From: Lachnospiraceae bacterium
GTDB taxonomy: Bacteria; Bacillota; Clostridia; Lachnospirales; Lachnospiraceae
Assembly (NCBI GenBank): GCA_017651385.1
Contig: JAGCCY010000145.1
Coordinates: forward strand, 1 to 5,389
Reading direction: 5' to 3'
DNA length: 5,389 nucleotides
Positions within the stretch are counted from its first letter, which is position 1. Each line of letters begins with the position of its first letter. Below are positions 5,378 to 5,389 of the stretch, one piece after another. A program made the translations under genes and the position numbers. Under the pieces are notes generated by a model that was not told the origin of the DNA, made no database searches, and saw nothing but the letters and a program-made list of their open reading frames with translations.

Positions 5378-5389
5378 ACAGCTGTTAAT

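Overview
The window looks like chromosomal DNA from an anaerobic Firmicute, most likely Lachnospiraceae or a close clostridial relative. The evidence is a group B-type [FeFe] hydrogenase, strong GGAGG-type ribosome binding sites, extended -10 promoters, a moderate GC content with AT-rich intergenic gaps, and a GH2 glycosidase start typical of gut or rumen fibre degraders. The taxonomic call is inference; no rRNA is present.

Layout, left to right. (1) 1-164, minus strand: the first 54 codons of a probable glycoside hydrolase family 2 enzyme that runs off the left edge. (2) 165-314: divergent promoter region. (3) 315-914, plus strand: a ThrH-type HAD phosphatase/phosphotransferase, followed by an intrinsic terminator at 928-954. 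(4) 955-1034: a 16-bp tandem repeat that runs into the 3' end of the next gene. (5) 1022-2917, minus strand: a large lipoprotein of unknown function. (6) 2918-3079: divergent promoters with inverted repeats and a PerR-like sequence. (7) 3080-3688, plus strand: a superoxide dismutase with Mn-type signature residues. (8) A bidirectional terminator at 3699-3726. (9) 3734-5260, minus strand: a monomeric group B-like [FeFe] hydrogenase. (10) 5339-5377: a minus-strand terminator for a gene beyond the right edge.

Each complete gene appears to be its own transcription unit, bounded by hairpin terminators or divergent promoters, so there is no operon here. The themes are housekeeping and redox physiology: fermentative H2 metabolism, superoxide defence in an anaerobe, and serine or threonine-linked phosphate metabolism. 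I found no CRISPR array, mobile element, tRNA, rRNA or defence system, and no convincing new multi-gene system. The points most worth a second look are the stop-codon-spanning 16-bp repeat, the operator-like structure between the lipoprotein and sod genes, and the uncharacterised lipoprotein itself.
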